From assembly GCF_000702005.1 (NCBI RefSeq), contig NZ_JNKI01000002.1, positions 124,001 through 188,000 of the forward strand: DNA of 64,000 nucleotides, given 5' to 3'. Numbering within the stretch: position 1 is the first letter of the stretch; each line of letters opens with the position of its first letter. Source of the DNA: Selenomonas sp. ND2010. Its GTDB lineage: Bacteria > Bacillota > Negativicutes > Selenomonadales > Selenomonadaceae. The position numbers and the translations under genes are program-made. A model generated the notes under the pieces. The model did not search any database. It was not told the DNA's origin and saw only the letters and a program-made list of their open reading frames with translations. Positions 15,729 to 25,340 of this stretch are shown here, in pieces.

Positions 15729-15769
15729 AAAAAGGTTACAAGTTTTCTTTTATTGGAGTGAACCTTTCG

Positions 15770-16369
15770 ATGATTGGATTTTTGCGAGGGCAGGTGGCGG
15801 CGCTTAAGGCTGACTATTGTTTGCTCGATGTGAATGGCGTGGGGTATCGGGTCTTTGTGGCCGGGTCTACGCGGAATAAGCTGCGGTTAAACGAAGAGAC
15901 GCAGCTCTTTACCTATATGAATGTCTATCAGGATGGCATTACGCTTTATGGGTTTGCCAGTGAGGATGAGTACGATATTTTCCAGCTACTGATTGGCGTG
16001 TCGGGGATTGGCCCGAAGGTGGCGCTGGGGATTCTGTCGTCGATTACGGTGGAGGGCCTTTGCAAGGCGATTCAGAATAAGCAGGCTACGGTGCTGACGA
16101 AACTGCCGGGGATTGGTAAGAAGTCGGCGGAGCGCTTGATTTTGGAGCTCAAGGACAAAGTAGGCTTTGCTACCAGCGATGTGGAGGAAGTCTTGACGCT
16201 GGATATGGAAGGCGCTGTGGGCGATGATATCATCAGTGAGGCGCAGGCGGCGCTGGTTGCGCTGGGCTATAGCCAGGCGGAGATCGCACCAGTGCTTAAG
16301 CAGGCCTCGAAGTGCAAGACGACGGAGGAAATCATCAAACTGGCACTCAAGCAGCTGAATAAATTTTAA
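15770..16369 (+). CDS. ruvA: Holliday junction branch migration protein RuvA
   Basis: RuvA tetramers hold the four-way junction and recruit RuvB. The 199-residue product begins MIGFLRGQV as in the family, contains the two helix-hairpin-helix elements (LIGVSGIGPKVALGIL near residue 71 and LTKLPGIGKKSAERLILEL near residue 106), and ends in the small RuvB-binding domain (ALGYSQAEIAPVL). The ATG at 15770 is preferred to a GTG at 15758, which lies on the TTGGAG ribosome-binding site. ruvB follows after 14 bases. Confidence 0.96.
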   Translation: MIGFLRGQVAALKADYCLLDVNGVGYRVFVAGSTRNKLRLNEETQLFTYMNVYQDGITLYGFASEDEYDIFQLLIGVSGIGPKVALGILSSITVEGLCKAIQNKQATVLTKLPGIGKKSAERLILELKDKVGFATSDVEEVLTLDMEGAVGDDIISEAQAALVALGYSQAEIAPVLKQASKCKTTEEIIKLALKQLNKF

Positions 16370-16383
16370 AGGGGGGCTGAGGC

Positions 16384-17412
16384 TTGGCAGAAGAAGATTT
16401 TTACGATATGGATATTGACGATGGCCGCATCGTGGCGATGGATGAACAGCGTGCCGATGATTGGCAGTACAGCCTCCGCCCGCGCAAGTTAAGTGAGTAT
16501 ATCGGCCAGGATAAGGCCAAGAAGAACCTCGATATCTTCATCAAGGCGGCGATGAACCGCGGTGATGCACTCGATCATGTGCTGTTATACGGCCCGCCGG
16601 GCCTTGGCAAGACGACGCTTGCGGGCATCATCGCCAATGAGATGGGCGTGAATTTCCGCCAGACTTCGGGGCCGGCTATCGAGCGGCAGGGAGATTTGGC
16701 GGCGCTGCTCACGAATCTGCAGGAGCACGATGTGCTCTTTATCGATGAGATCCACCGCTTGTCGCGCAGTGTCGAGGAGGTTCTTTACTCGGCGATGGAG
16801 GACTTTGCGCTCGATATCATCATCGGCAAGGGGCCAAGTGCCCGCTCGATTCGTCTCGACATTGCGCCGTTCACGCTGATCGGTGCGACGACGAAGGCGG
16901 GGTCACTGGCGGCACCGTTGCGTGACCGCTTTGGCATTATTTCGCGGCTGGAGTATTACACGCCTGAGGCTTTGGTGAACATCATCAAGCGCGCGGCCGA
17001 GATCCTGGAAATCCCCATCGAGGAGCGCGGTGCTTTGGAGATTGCGCGTCGTTCGCGCGGGACGCCGCGTATCGCCAACCGCCTGCTGAAACGCGTGCGC
17101 GATGTGGCGCAGTACGAGGGGCAGGATGTCATCACCGATGAGCTGGCGGATAAGGCGCTGTCCTTGCTCGAGGTCGATAAGGCTGGCCTTGACCATACGG
17201 ACCGGCGCATGCTGTCGACGATGATCAAGAAGTTTGGCGGCGGCCCGGTGGGGCTTGATACGCTGGCGGCGGCTATCAGCGAGAGCACGGATACGATCGA
17301 GGATGTCTATGAGCCCTTCCTTATCCAGCTGGGCTTTGTCAACCGCACGCCGCGGGGCCGCGTGGTCACTCGGGCTGGCTATGAGCATATGGGCATAGCC
17401 TATCCGGAATAA
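16384..17412 (+). CDS. ruvB: Holliday junction branch migration DNA helicase RuvB
   Basis: This hexameric AAA+ motor drives branch migration. The 342-residue protein shows the family front ([19 protein letters not shown]), Walker [10 protein letters not shown] near residue 63, Walker [10 protein letters not shown] near residue 119, sensor 1 [10 protein letters not shown], the arginine finger region LRDRFGI, and a C-terminal winged helix ending RTPRGRVVT. Translation starts at TTG 16384 after GGGGGGCTGAGG. It is co-transcribed with ruvA and probably with queH, the SpoIID-family gene and queA. Confidence 0.97.
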   Translation: MAEEDFYDMDIDDGRIVAMDEQRADDWQYSLRPRKLSEYIGQDKAKKNLDIFIKAAMNRGDALDHVLLYGPPGLGKTTLAGIIANEMGVNFRQTSGPAIERQGDLAALLTNLQEHDVLFIDEIHRLSRSVEEVLYSAMEDFALDIIIGKGPSARSIRLDIAPFTLIGATTKAGSLAAPLRDRFGIISRLEYYTPEALVNIIKRAAEILEIPIEERGALEIARRSRGTPRIANRLLKRVRDVAQYEGQDVITDELADKALSLLEVDKAGLDHTDRRMLSTMIKKFGGGPVGLDTLAAAISESTDTIEDVYEPFLIQLGFVNRTPRGRVVTRAGYEHMGIAYPE

Positions 17413-17424
17413 GGGAGAGAAACG

Positions 17425-18057
17425 ATGAAACTGCTTTTACATATGTGCTGTGGGCCGTGTGCGTGCTATCCGGTCAAGAAATTGCGCGAAGAGGGCATCG
17501 AGCCGGTGGGGTATTTTTTCAATCCGAACATCCATCCGTATACCGAGTGGGATAACCGGCTCAAGACAGCGAAGGAATTTGCCGAGAAGGTCAAGATGGA
17601 ATTCCATGCCGATGAGAACTATCGGCTGCGGGACTTCTTGAAAAAGGCGCTGCCAGCGGAGGCAATGCCCAATGGCCGCTGTACGATGTGCTATACCTGG
17701 CGGCTGGAGGAGGCGGCACGCTTTGCGGCGGAACATGGCTTTGATGCTTTTACGTCGACGCTTTTTTACAGCATCTACCAGCAGCACGATTTGATGAAGC
17801 GCACGGCCGAGAAGTTTGCGGCGCAGTATGGCGTGACGTTCTATTACGAGGATTTCCGTCCTGGCTGGCAGGAGGGCATCGACATCAGCCATGAGCTGGA
17901 GCTTTACCGCCAGCCTTACTGCGGCTGCATCTTCAGCGAGGAGGAGCGTTACAGCAAGGCTATCCGCAAACAGCGCCGCAAGGAGAATAAGGCGAAGAAG
18001 CGGGCTCGGCTAGAGGCGCAGGCACGCAAGGAAAAGGAGCAGGAAAATGAGAAATAG
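17425..18057 (+). CDS. queH: Epoxyqueuosine reductase QueH (DUF208 family)
   Basis: QueH performs the last step of queuosine synthesis, reducing epoxyqueuosine in tRNA, as a non-homologous substitute for QueG. The 210-residue protein has the Cys signature in order: MCCGPCACYPV near residue 8, the C-T-M-C pair in NGRCTMCYTWRLE near residue 92, and QPYCGCIFSEEER near residue 172, ligands of its Fe-S cluster and metal. A Lys/Arg/Glu-rich tail follows. queA, the preceding pathway step, is encoded two genes downstream. The end overlaps the next gene by 11 bases. Confidence 0.92.
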   Translation: MKLLLHMCCGPCACYPVKKLREEGIEPVGYFFNPNIHPYTEWDNRLKTAKEFAEKVKMEFHADENYRLRDFLKKALPAEAMPNGRCTMCYTWRLEEAARFAAEHGFDAFTSTLFYSIYQQHDLMKRTAEKFAAQYGVTFYYEDFRPGWQEGIDISHELELYRQPYCGCIFSEEERYSKAIRKQRRKENKAKKRARLEAQARKEKEQENEK

Positions 18058-19246
18058 TGAGGCGTTTCTTCGCTATATTGTTCGTCAACTTCTGCTTATT
18101 GTATTGGCGGCTTTTTTGCTTGGTGGTTTTATACCGGTGGCAGAGGCTTCTTGGCAGCCTGAATTGTTGGTGGGCCTGCAAAAGGGTGCGGTTTCGGTGC
18201 AGGTTTCTGCAGATTCGGCTATCGTTATTCGCGATGTTGCCACGAGAAAAGTCCTTGCCAAGAAGTCCGCAGGGGTGACTTTGCCGGTGACTTTCAGCCC
18301 GGGAACGTTTCTCGTAGCAGGCAAGAAAATAGCGGCAGGTACGGCAGGAATTGATTTTGTCGTTGAGGATGAGCGTCAGCTGGCATCACAAGTCAGCCGT
18401 ATTGATGGTAAGGCTTACCGTGGCGCAGTGCGTCTATTGCCAGCGGGGAATGGTTTTACCGTTATCAACCGTGTGACGACGGAAGAGTATTTAAAGGGAG
18501 TGGTGCCAGAGGAGATGCCTCCGGAGTGGAACAAGGAGGCTGTCAAGGCACAGGCTGTTGCCGCCCGAAGCTTTGCCCTTAGCCATCGGAAACGTCATAG
18601 TAAAGATGGCTATGATCTTTGCGCGACGACCCATTGTCAGCAGTACCAAGGAATTCGGGCCGAGCGGGCTCGTAGTTCAGAGGCCATCACGGAAACGCAT
18701 GGGGAAGTGTTGACCTTTCAGGGAAAACCGATTGAGGCGCTATTTCATACGGATTCTGGTGGCATGACCGAGAATAGTGAAGCGGTATGGGGGAGCAGGA
18801 TTCCCTATCTGCGGGCAGTAAAGGAACTGCATGCAAAATCGTATCCCTGGGATAAAAATATTTCCGTGGAACAGTTTACGTCAATTCTCGCAAAGCACGG
18901 CAAGGATATCGGTATGCTCAAAACTTTGACGTTGCCGCCCATTACCTTCGGCAAAACAGTGGCGGGCAGGACTTCTGCAGGGCGCACTGCTCAAGTGAGA
19001 TTTAACGGCACGAAGGGGACTGTGGTAGTCAGTGGCAATGACCTTCGAAGCTGGTTCGGCCTCAAGAGCACCTTGTTTGAAATGACGCTTAAAGGCAGTG
19101 TCGTGATGATTCATGGCTATGGCTGGGGACATGGACTAGGTCTTTCGCAATGGGGAGCTAGGGCACTGGCCGATGAGAAGGGGTATAAATATCCGGCGAT
19201 TCTTGATTATTATTATCAGGGAACGATTCGAAAGAAATTATATTAA
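18047..19246 (+). CDS. SpoIID/LytB-domain cell-wall protein
   Basis: SpoIID-type proteins are lytic transglycosylases that cut glycan strands after removal of stem peptides; non-sporulating Negativicutes keep homologues for envelope work. The 399-residue product has an N-terminal membrane anchor or signal (residues 11-36, LLLIVLAAFLLGGF), a family block VTTEEYLKGVVPEEMPPEW with AVKAQAVAARSFAL near residues 146-180, and the diagnostic GYGWGHGLGLSQWGARALA near residue 360. The start lies inside queH, so translation is probably coupled. Export to the periplasm is likely. Confidence 0.88.
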   Translation: MRNSEAFLRYIVRQLLLIVLAAFLLGGFIPVAEASWQPELLVGLQKGAVSVQVSADSAIVIRDVATRKVLAKKSAGVTLPVTFSPGTFLVAGKKIAAGTAGIDFVVEDERQLASQVSRIDGKAYRGAVRLLPAGNGFTVINRVTTEEYLKGVVPEEMPPEWNKEAVKAQAVAARSFALSHRKRHSKDGYDLCATTHCQQYQGIRAERARSSEAITETHGEVLTFQGKPIEALFHTDSGGMTENSEAVWGSRIPYLRAVKELHAKSYPWDKNISVEQFTSILAKHGKDIGMLKTLTLPPITFGKTVAGRTSAGRTAQVRFNGTKGTVVVSGNDLRSWFGLKSTLFEMTLKGSVVMIHGYGWGHGLGLSQWGARALADEKGYKYPAILDYYYQGTIRKKLY

Positions 19247-19267
19247 GATAGATTGAAGGAAAAAGTT

Positions 19268-20362
19268 ATGTTATTACTCTCAGATTTTGATTATGATTTA
19301 CCAGAAGAGCGCATCGCACAGGTTCCTATTGAACCGCGTAATGCTTCGCGGCTGATGGTACTCGATCCGGTGGAGAAGACCATCGAGCATAGACACTTTT
19401 ATGACCTCAAGGAGTATCTGGAGCCGGGGGATACGCTGATTTTCAATGACACGCGTGTCATGCCAGCCCGCCTTATCGGTCATCGCGACCAGACGGGCGG
19501 CAAGGTCGAGGTGTTCCTGCTGCGCCGTCTCGACGCCACGCATTGGGAGACGCTCGTAAAGCCAGGCAAAAAGGCCAAACCGGGCAATGTCATCAATTTC
19601 AGTGATGAGCTTTCGTGCACCGTTACGGATCATACGGATTTTGGCGGCCGCATCGTCGAGTTCAAATTCGACGGCGTATTCGAGGAAATCCTCGACCGTC
19701 TCGGCGAGACGCCGCTGCCGCCGTATATCCACGAGAAACTCGAGGATAAGGAGCGCTATCAGACGGTTTATAACCGTGAGGAAGGTTCGGCCGCTGCACC
19801 GACGGCAGGCCTGCATTTTACCAAAGAGCAGATGCAGGAACTCAAGGATATGGGCGTGAATCTCGGCTTTGTCACACTGCATGTTGGTTTGGGGACGTTC
19901 CGTCCGGTAAACTGCGAGGATATCCAGAAGCATGACATGCACAAGGAGTTCTACCGCATTTCTGATGAGACGGCCAAGCTCATCATGGATACGAAAAAAG
20001 CCGGCCATCGCGTCATCGCGGTGGGTACGACGAGCATCCGCACGCTTGAATCTGCCGCCGATGGCAAGAATGAAATCAGCGGCAAGAGCGGCTGGACGCA
20101 GATTTTTATCTATCCGGGCTATGATTTCAAGATTATCGATGGCATCGTAACGAACTTCCATCTGCCGAAATCGACGCTGATTATGCTAATCAGTGCTTTC
20201 GGTGGCCGCAATTTCGTGCTCGATGCTTATAAGAAGGCTGTGGAGATGAAATACCGCTTCTTCAGCTTTGGTGATGCGATGTTCTTGCGCGTGCAGCAGC
20301 CAAAAGACGAAAGAGACAAAGAGCTGGCGGAGCTTGAAGCCAGTCATCAGACGGAAGATTAA
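19268..20362 (+). CDS. queA: tRNA preQ1(34) S-adenosylmethionine ribosyltransferase-isomerase QueA
   Basis: QueA transfers and isomerises the ribosyl group of SAM onto preQ1 in tRNA, giving epoxyqueuosine. The 364-residue protein starts [16 protein letters not shown] and contains [15 protein letters not shown] near residue 60, [14 protein letters not shown] near residue 175, [10 protein letters not shown]-type [12 protein letters not shown], and a late [17 protein letters not shown]. The ATG at 19268 is chosen over an upstream TTG at 19253 because GAAGGA lies between them. It closes the ruvAB-queH-spoIID-queA run. Confidence 0.96.
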   Translation: MLLLSDFDYDLPEERIAQVPIEPRNASRLMVLDPVEKTIEHRHFYDLKEYLEPGDTLIFNDTRVMPARLIGHRDQTGGKVEVFLLRRLDATHWETLVKPGKKAKPGNVINFSDELSCTVTDHTDFGGRIVEFKFDGVFEEILDRLGETPLPPYIHEKLEDKERYQTVYNREEGSAAAPTAGLHFTKEQMQELKDMGVNLGFVTLHVGLGTFRPVNCEDIQKHDMHKEFYRISDETAKLIMDTKKAGHRVIAVGTTSIRTLESAADGKNEISGKSGWTQIFIYPGYDFKIIDGIVTNFHLPKSTLIMLISAFGGRNFVLDAYKKAVEMKYRFFSFGDAMFLRVQQPKDERDKELAELEASHQTED

Positions 20363-20370
20363 CGATAAGA

Positions 20371-20396
20371 CCCTAGCAGCTTATGCTAGGGCCTTT
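20371..20396 (+). terminator. Terminator after queA
   Basis: CCCTAGC / GCTAGGG with a 7-base loop, then CCTTTT. Confidence 0.82.
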
Positions 20397-20422
20397 TAAA
20401 CAGAAGATGGGAGGTGCTTGCG

Positions 20423-22597
20423 ATGGAGAAAATAGAATCCGATCGATGGGACAAACTCAATACCGCGCAGCGGGAGGCTGTTACCACGACGGAAGGCTAT
20501 GTGCGGGTGCTGGCAGGGGCTGGTTCGGGCAAGACCCGGGCGCTTAGCCAGCGGTTTGCCTATCTGGTCAATGAGATTGGCATCATGCCGGGCAATATCC
20601 TCTGCGTGACTTTTACGAATAAGTCGGCTACGGAGATGCGCAAGCGGATTCACTTGCTGACGGGGGATAACGATACGGGCTATATCAATACATTCCATGG
20701 CTTTTGCGTGTCGGTGCTGCAGGAGGACAGCTATGCGGTGCAGTATCCCAAAAGCTTTCTGGTGCTCGACAACAGCGATATCGATGCGATGCTGAAGATT
20801 ATCTATGAGGAGCGTCACTTGTCCTTGCGGGATATGACCTTTGCCAAGGCCAGGGATATGATCGAGGTGCGGAAAATTTTCACGGAGCCAGCGTATTACG
20901 AGGATATGATTGCCTTTTCGCTTGACGGTATCAAGGAAAAGTACGAGCGGGCCGTGGAGCCAGCCGATATTATCTTCTATGGTTATCTGTATCAGGAAAA
21001 GAAGTGCTTTGGGCTTGATTACAACGACCTCATAAAGTTTACGCTCTATATCTTCGAGCAAAAGGAAGAACTGCGGCTCAAGTGGCAGCAGCGGCTCGAA
21101 TACATCATGATCGATGAGTTTCAGGATATCGATGAACTCCAGTACCGGCTCATGAAGATACTTTGCGGTTATCATAAGAATCTCTTCGTTGTCGGCGATC
21201 CCGACCAGACCATCTATACCTGGCGCGGGGCCAATATCCGCTATCTGCTGGATTTCGATCAGGAGTTTTCACCTGCTAAGACCATCTATATAATGGAAAA
21301 CTATCGCTCGACGCCGGAAATCCTGGCGGTGGCCAATGACCTCATCGCCCATAACCGCAACCGCATCGAAAAGAATCTCCGTCCGACGCTTCCATCGGGG
21401 CAAAGCGTGCTGTGCGCCAGCAACGATTCGCCCGAGGAAGAAGCCAACTGGATTGCCCAGGAAATCGCGAAGCTTCACGAACAGGGCGTGCCATATCGTC
21501 AGATCGCGGTGCTCTACCGTGCGCATTATCTGACGCGCTCGCTGGAAGAAGTCTTTTTGCAGGCGGAACTTCCCTATACGCTCTACAGCGGCATTCACTT
21601 CTTTGACCGCAGGGAAATCAAGGATGCGCTCTCGTATCTGCGCATGATTGCGTACCGGGATGATTTGTCCTTCCTGCGGATTGCCAATGTGCCGAAACGC
21701 AATTTGGGCGAGCGGCGTATGGCGTTTTTACAGGAGTATGCCGGGCAGAATGGCTGCAGTCTCTATAAGGCCTTGAAGGAAAATCTCGACAAGGATTTAT
21801 TTAAACGGACCAAGGCCAGCGCCTTCGTGAATCTTATCGAGGAGTTTGCCTCGTCCTATCGTGGCCGGCCGGTATCGGAGGTGCTGGCGGCACTGCTTGA
21901 TGCGAGCGGCTATGAGGCAATGCTGCGCACCGAGGGCAGTCAGGAGCGGCTTGATAACCTGGCAGAGCTCAAGCAGGCGGTCTACGAATACGAGACTTCC
22001 TGTGGCGAAGAGGCGCTGCTTGAGGATTATCTTTCGCGGGTGGCCTTGCTCACCAATAGCGATATGGCCGAGCAAGGGGATAAGGTAAAGCTCATGACCG
22101 TGCATGCGGCTAAGGGGTTGGAGTTTCCCTATGTGTTCCTCTGCGGACTCAATGAAGGAGTCTTCCCATCGCGCAAGACGCGGACGCAGCAGGCCATGGA
22201 GGAAGAACGGCGGCTAGCCTTTGTCGCCGTGACCCGTGCTCAGAAACGCCTGTACCTATCGGCGGCCTCGGGACTGAATTTTGATGCCTCGCTTAGGTAT
22301 CCTTCGCGGTTCTTGCTGGAACTTGATGATGCACTACTCGAATACGCGCGGCCTGTCGCGGAAAGCATGCGGCAGGATGCCAAGGCGTATATCCGGGATA
22401 TGGACCGGCGTATGGCGCAGGCCAGTGCTCCGAAAAAAGCAGCCTTTGCCAAGGGCGATAAAGTCATGCATCGCATTATGGGGGATGGCGAGATTTTGGA
22501 CATCAACAGCGAGAAGGGAGCCTATGTGATAAAGTTTGCCGATATCGATACGCCACGGGAAATCTCGTTCAAGGCCAAGCTGGAAAAGATTTTATAA
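20423..22597 (+). CDS. pcrA: UvrD/PcrA-type ATP-dependent DNA helicase
   Basis: This 724-residue SF1A helicase has the motifs in order: Q motif LNTAQREAV, Walker A LAGAGSGKTRAL near residue 31, motif Ia VTFTNKSATEM, motif II YIMIDEFQDIDE near residue 230, motif III GDPDQTIYTWRGA, motif IV ENYRSTPEIL, motif V LMTVHAAKGLEFPYVFL and motif VI AFVAVTRAQKRL. The C-terminal GDKVMHRIMGDGEIL segment is the Tudor-like region that contacts RNA polymerase in PcrA. It acts in nucleotide excision repair and replication-transcription conflict. The ATG at 20423 follows GGGAGG by 8 bases. Confidence 0.93.
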   Translation: MEKIESDRWDKLNTAQREAVTTTEGYVRVLAGAGSGKTRALSQRFAYLVNEIGIMPGNILCVTFTNKSATEMRKRIHLLTGDNDTGYINTFHGFCVSVLQEDSYAVQYPKSFLVLDNSDIDAMLKIIYEERHLSLRDMTFAKARDMIEVRKIFTEPAYYEDMIAFSLDGIKEKYERAVEPADIIFYGYLYQEKKCFGLDYNDLIKFTLYIFEQKEELRLKWQQRLEYIMIDEFQDIDELQYRLMKILCGYHKNLFVVGDPDQTIYTWRGANIRYLLDFDQEFSPAKTIYIMENYRSTPEILAVANDLIAHNRNRIEKNLRPTLPSGQSVLCASNDSPEEEANWIAQEIAKLHEQGVPYRQIAVLYRAHYLTRSLEEVFLQAELPYTLYSGIHFFDRREIKDALSYLRMIAYRDDLSFLRIANVPKRNLGERRMAFLQEYAGQNGCSLYKALKENLDKDLFKRTKASAFVNLIEEFASSYRGRPVSEVLAALLDASGYEAMLRTEGSQERLDNLAELKQAVYEYETSCGEEALLEDYLSRVALLTNSDMAEQGDKVKLMTVHAAKGLEFPYVFLCGLNEGVFPSRKTRTQQAMEEERRLAFVAVTRAQKRLYLSAASGLNFDASLRYPSRFLLELDDALLEYARPVAESMRQDAKAYIRDMDRRMAQASAPKKAAFAKGDKVMHRIMGDGEILDINSEKGAYVIKFADIDTPREISFKAKLEKIL

Positions 22598-22666
22598 TCA
22601 CGCTATAATATTGGTGTGCAATAATGAAGAGCAATTGTCATTCGCGTGAAATAAAGGAGGAATTTT

Positions 22667-23281
22667 ATGGCAATGTTGATTGGTGTCATGATCTTGAATC
22701 TGGTCATCAGCTTTTTGAATGCCCGCAATGTCGGACGCATCTGGGCAGAATCCAAGGCTGTTGGCGGCTGGATTCGCTTGCTGGCATGGTGCGGTGCCAT
22801 CCAGTCAGCGGTGGGCTTTACCTTTGTCTATGCGATCGTCGTTTCGTACATCGCGGTATCGACGGGGTATCTGCCGGCCAGCATGCTGGGACTGCTGTCG
22901 AGCCTCATCTACCTGATGATTATCGTACCGGCAATCGGCTCGGGCATCATCATCACGATTCAGTCGTGGATAAACTTCGCCCGGGAAAAATCGCTGATGA
23001 ATCTTGGGGTTGCTGGCTGGAATACGTTTGCCCAGGCTTATAATACGTACAATGCCATCCAGAGCTTTGGCCCGGCGCTCGATACGGTACAGGAAGGCCT
23101 TGGCGGCCTCTTCGATGGCGATGGCGATTCCGATAACTCGACGATGCGCGTCCTGCTGCTCGCCGCAATCATCCTGCTGGCTGGTGTCATGACGACGACG
23201 GTTATCATCCGCCGGTATGAGGCAAGCCTGCCGGTGTCTGAGGCGGTCCGCAGCGGCAATCGCGACCTCGAGTACCGTTAA
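22667..23281 (+). CDS. Multi-pass membrane protein of unknown function
   Basis: A 204-residue protein preceded by AAAGGAGG. Hydropathy suggests four membrane spans: residues 1-16, 37-60, 73-100 and a C-terminal one at 163-180. A long hydrophilic loop contains GGLFDGDGDSDNST, an acidic patch. I recognise no family. It stands alone between pcrA and the convergent yolD-like gene. Confidence 0.7.
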   Translation: MAMLIGVMILNLVISFLNARNVGRIWAESKAVGGWIRLLAWCGAIQSAVGFTFVYAIVVSYIAVSTGYLPASMLGLLSSLIYLMIIVPAIGSGIIITIQSWINFAREKSLMNLGVAGWNTFAQAYNTYNAIQSFGPALDTVQEGLGGLFDGDGDSDNSTMRVLLLAAIILLAGVMTTTVIIRRYEASLPVSEAVRSGNRDLEYR

Positions 23282-23312
23282 AAAAAGCATCCAGCTCAAA
23301 TCGGCTGGATGC
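23281..23312 (-). terminator. Terminator of the Y-family polymerase operon
   Basis: GCATCCAGC / GCTGGATGC, 8-base loop, with seven T residues on the minus strand. It overlaps the last codons of the yolD-like gene. Confidence 0.85.
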
Positions 23313-23706
23313 GGACAATATGGCTAAGGTCGATGCGCGTGCCATCTTCCAGCAGAAGCTGCTGGCATGTGCAGTCGAGACGTTTGATGACGGCGGTTCG
23401 CGTTTCATAGCGGCCGCCGTCTTTGTATGCGTCGGCCACAAAATAAGTAATGGTCGTCTGGCGCGCAGGATTCGTGAGAACCTGCTGAAGCTGGCGGTCT
23501 AGCAATTCCTGTTCGTCTTCGGCAAGATTCGGGGGTGGCAGCGTGACGCGGGCGCTTTCCCGCACGGCCTCTTCGTAGCCGGTCAGCGCCGCAAACGGCG
23601 AAAACTGTGCGGCCCGCTTCGCTAGCGGCATCGGTGGATGGCGCTTCGAGACAGGACGTGGCAGGTGGATAATATCGTCGTAGTTAGTTGGCTGAGTTTC
23701 CTTCAT
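23296..23706 (-). CDS. YolD-like protein
   Basis: A 136-residue protein whose front, IIHLPRPVSKRHPPMPLAKR followed by AAQFSPFAALTGYEEAV, is characteristic of the small partner genes that follow UmuC/DinB-type polymerases in Clostridia and Negativicutes. Its role is not established; Bacillus YolD is linked to the SOS response. It overlaps the polymerase stop by 4 bases, so the pair is translationally coupled. Confidence 0.8.
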   Translation of the reverse strand: MKETQPTNYDDIIHLPRPVSKRHPPMPLAKRAAQFSPFAALTGYEEAVRESARVTLPPPNLAEDEQELLDRQLQQVLTNPARQTTITYFVADAYKDGGRYETRTAVIKRLDCTCQQLLLEDGTRIDLSHIVRIQPI

Positions 23707-25202
23707 GCGCGATGCCCTCCAATCTGATTGTTGCGGCTGATGGCCGTGGCACCTTCCTGCAGATTGGCGCCCTTTAAGATGGCATTCTTGCCAAAGCGCT
23801 TCTTGAGGGCAACGATGGTCTGCTGGATGGCGGTTTCTTTGACTTTTGACAAGTCAACTTCGTCCTTGGCTGCCGGTTCAGCGAACAGGTCAAGTTCAGC
23901 TGGCGGCGGAGCGGCTTGATAAGATGCCTGCGCAATGGTATCGCCAAAGGTGATGGTAAGGCGGCGCACGAGCAGATTTTTATCGGCAATCTCGGCAAAA
24001 AGTTCGCGGACGGTTTGCCGCAGCAGGGAGGAAGATGCCGTTGGCGTGGCAAAATACCTGCTGCCATGGGCGGGCTTGGGCACCATGCGGCCATAGTGGT
24101 CACGGTGCAGGGGACCGCGGTAGCCTTGGTGCGTGTTTTCGCTATCATAGCCGATGTCAAGGATGAGCTGGCCGGTCAATAATTTCTTGTCGACAAGCTC
24201 CAAGGCTAACAGGTCTGTCATTTCCCAGGCCACGAGAGCGGCTTTGTTGTAGGGATAGGGGCTTTGGAGCACCTGGCCGGAGCCGATGCTTGTGGCCGCT
24301 GGCTTATAGGCTTTGATGGCGGCCATCGTGCAAGGTTCATAGCCCCAGGCATGGTCGATAAGCAGCTCGGCATTGACGCCAAAGAGGCGGTAGAGCAGCT
24401 CTTCGTTATGGAAATCCGTGGCCTTGCCCAGGGAACAGCGGGCGATATCGCCCATGGTATAGAGCCCGTGCTGCTCGAGTTTTTTGGCATAGCCGCGGCC
24501 GACGCGCCAGAAATCAGTCAGCGGGCGGTGGTTCCAAAGCAGTTGGCGGTAGCGCTTTTCATCGATTTCGGCAATGCGGACTCCGTTGGCATCGGCTGGC
24601 AAGTGTTTGGCAACGACATCCATGGCGACTTTGCAAAGATAAAGGTTGGGGGCGATGCCAGCGGTGGCGGTGATGCCAGTTTCTGCATAGATTTCGTCGA
24701 TTAATTTCTGCGTCAATTGACGGGCGGTTAGCTGGTAGGTCTTTAGATAATGCGTCACATCGATAAATACTTCGTCAATGGAATAGACGTGGATGTCTTC
24801 GGGAGCGATGTAGCGCAGGTAAATTTGATAAATTTGGGTGCTGACTTCCAGATAGCGGGCCATGCGTGGGACGGCAGTATGATAATCGATAGCTAGTTCT
24901 GGATGGACGGATAGTTCGCTGGCCCTGGCGGATTTCCCACGAAATCGATGTTGGGGCGCAAAAGCCAGCCGTTTTTGATTGGCTGTTGCAACCGCATGAA
25001 CGACTTCAAAGAGCCTGGCTCGTCCAGGGATCCCGTAGGCTTTTAGCGAGGGGGATACGGCCAGACAGATGGTTTTATTGGTTCGTGATGCATCGGCAAC
25101 GACGAGGTTGGTATCCAGAGGATTTAAATCTCGATCATGACATTCCACCGACGCATAGAAGGATTTGAGATCGATGGCGACAAAATACGAGGGGATTGTC
25201 AT
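23703..25202 (-). CDS. Y-family (UmuC/DinP-type) DNA polymerase
   Basis: Translesion polymerase of 499 residues. It opens with the catalytic block YFVAIDLKSFYASVEC (first Asp), has the second catalytic pair in HVYSIDEVFIDVT near residue 138, and the helix-hairpin-helix region DFWRVGRGYAKKLEQHGLYT near residue 229. Length and the TNKTICLAVSP fingers region fit the UmuC-like group of Firmicutes rather than DinB/Pol IV of about 350 residues. A GAAT-ACAA-GTTC element lies 46 bases upstream, consistent with SOS control. The gene has a strong AAAGGAGG site. Confidence 0.92.
   Translation of the reverse strand: MTIPSYFVAIDLKSFYASVECHDRDLNPLDTNLVVADASRTNKTICLAVSPSLKAYGIPGRARLFEVVHAVATANQKRLAFAPQHRFRGKSARASELSVHPELAIDYHTAVPRMARYLEVSTQIYQIYLRYIAPEDIHVYSIDEVFIDVTHYLKTYQLTARQLTQKLIDEIYAETGITATAGIAPNLYLCKVAMDVVAKHLPADANGVRIAEIDEKRYRQLLWNHRPLTDFWRVGRGYAKKLEQHGLYTMGDIARCSLGKATDFHNEELLYRLFGVNAELLIDHAWGYEPCTMAAIKAYKPAATSIGSGQVLQSPYPYNKAALVAWEMTDLLALELVDKKLLTGQLILDIGYDSENTHQGYRGPLHRDHYGRMVPKPAHGSRYFATPTASSSLLRQTVRELFAEIADKNLLVRRLTITFGDTIAQASYQAAPPPAELDLFAEPAAKDEVDLSKVKETAIQQTIVALKKRFGKNAILKGANLQEGATAISRNNQIGGHRA
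23846..23857 (+). repeat. TTGACAAGTCAA word inside the polymerase gene
   Basis: An exact copy of the dispersed 12-mer; in the antisense gene it reads as Val-Asp-Leu-Ser-Lys. Confidence 0.6.
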
Positions 25203-25247
25203 ACGGCGCCTCCTTTCGTTTTTTTCATCTTAGCAGAAAAACAAACA

Positions 25248-25259
25248 GAATACAAGTTC
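25248..25259 (-). promoter_or_regulatory. Candidate LexA box upstream of the Y-family polymerase
   Basis: GAATACAAGTTC matches the Gram-positive SOS box GAAC-N4-GTTC at 7 of 8 positions. It lies 46 bases before the polymerase start. Confidence 0.45.
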
Positions 25260-25287
25260 TATTCAAACGGGCGTGGAACCTGTGTAC

Positions 25288-25316
25288 TTGAAATAGCGGA
25301 AAAGCTATGGTATCAT
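25288..25316 (+). promoter_or_regulatory. Promoter for the PAP2 phosphatase
   Basis: TTGAAA (25288-25293) and TATCAT (25311-25316), 17-base spacer, 25 bases before the start. Confidence 0.55.
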
Positions 25317-25340
25317 CTTATACTTATAGGAGGGAATCGT

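Noticed and set aside
19298-20161. Long open frame antisense to queA (287 codons)
   Set aside because: It mirrors a GC-rich, strongly conserved gene; it has no ribosome-binding site or recognisable motif.
20396-21175. Open frame antisense to pcrA (259 codons)
   Set aside because: It covers conserved helicase motifs in the opposite strand and has no start signal.
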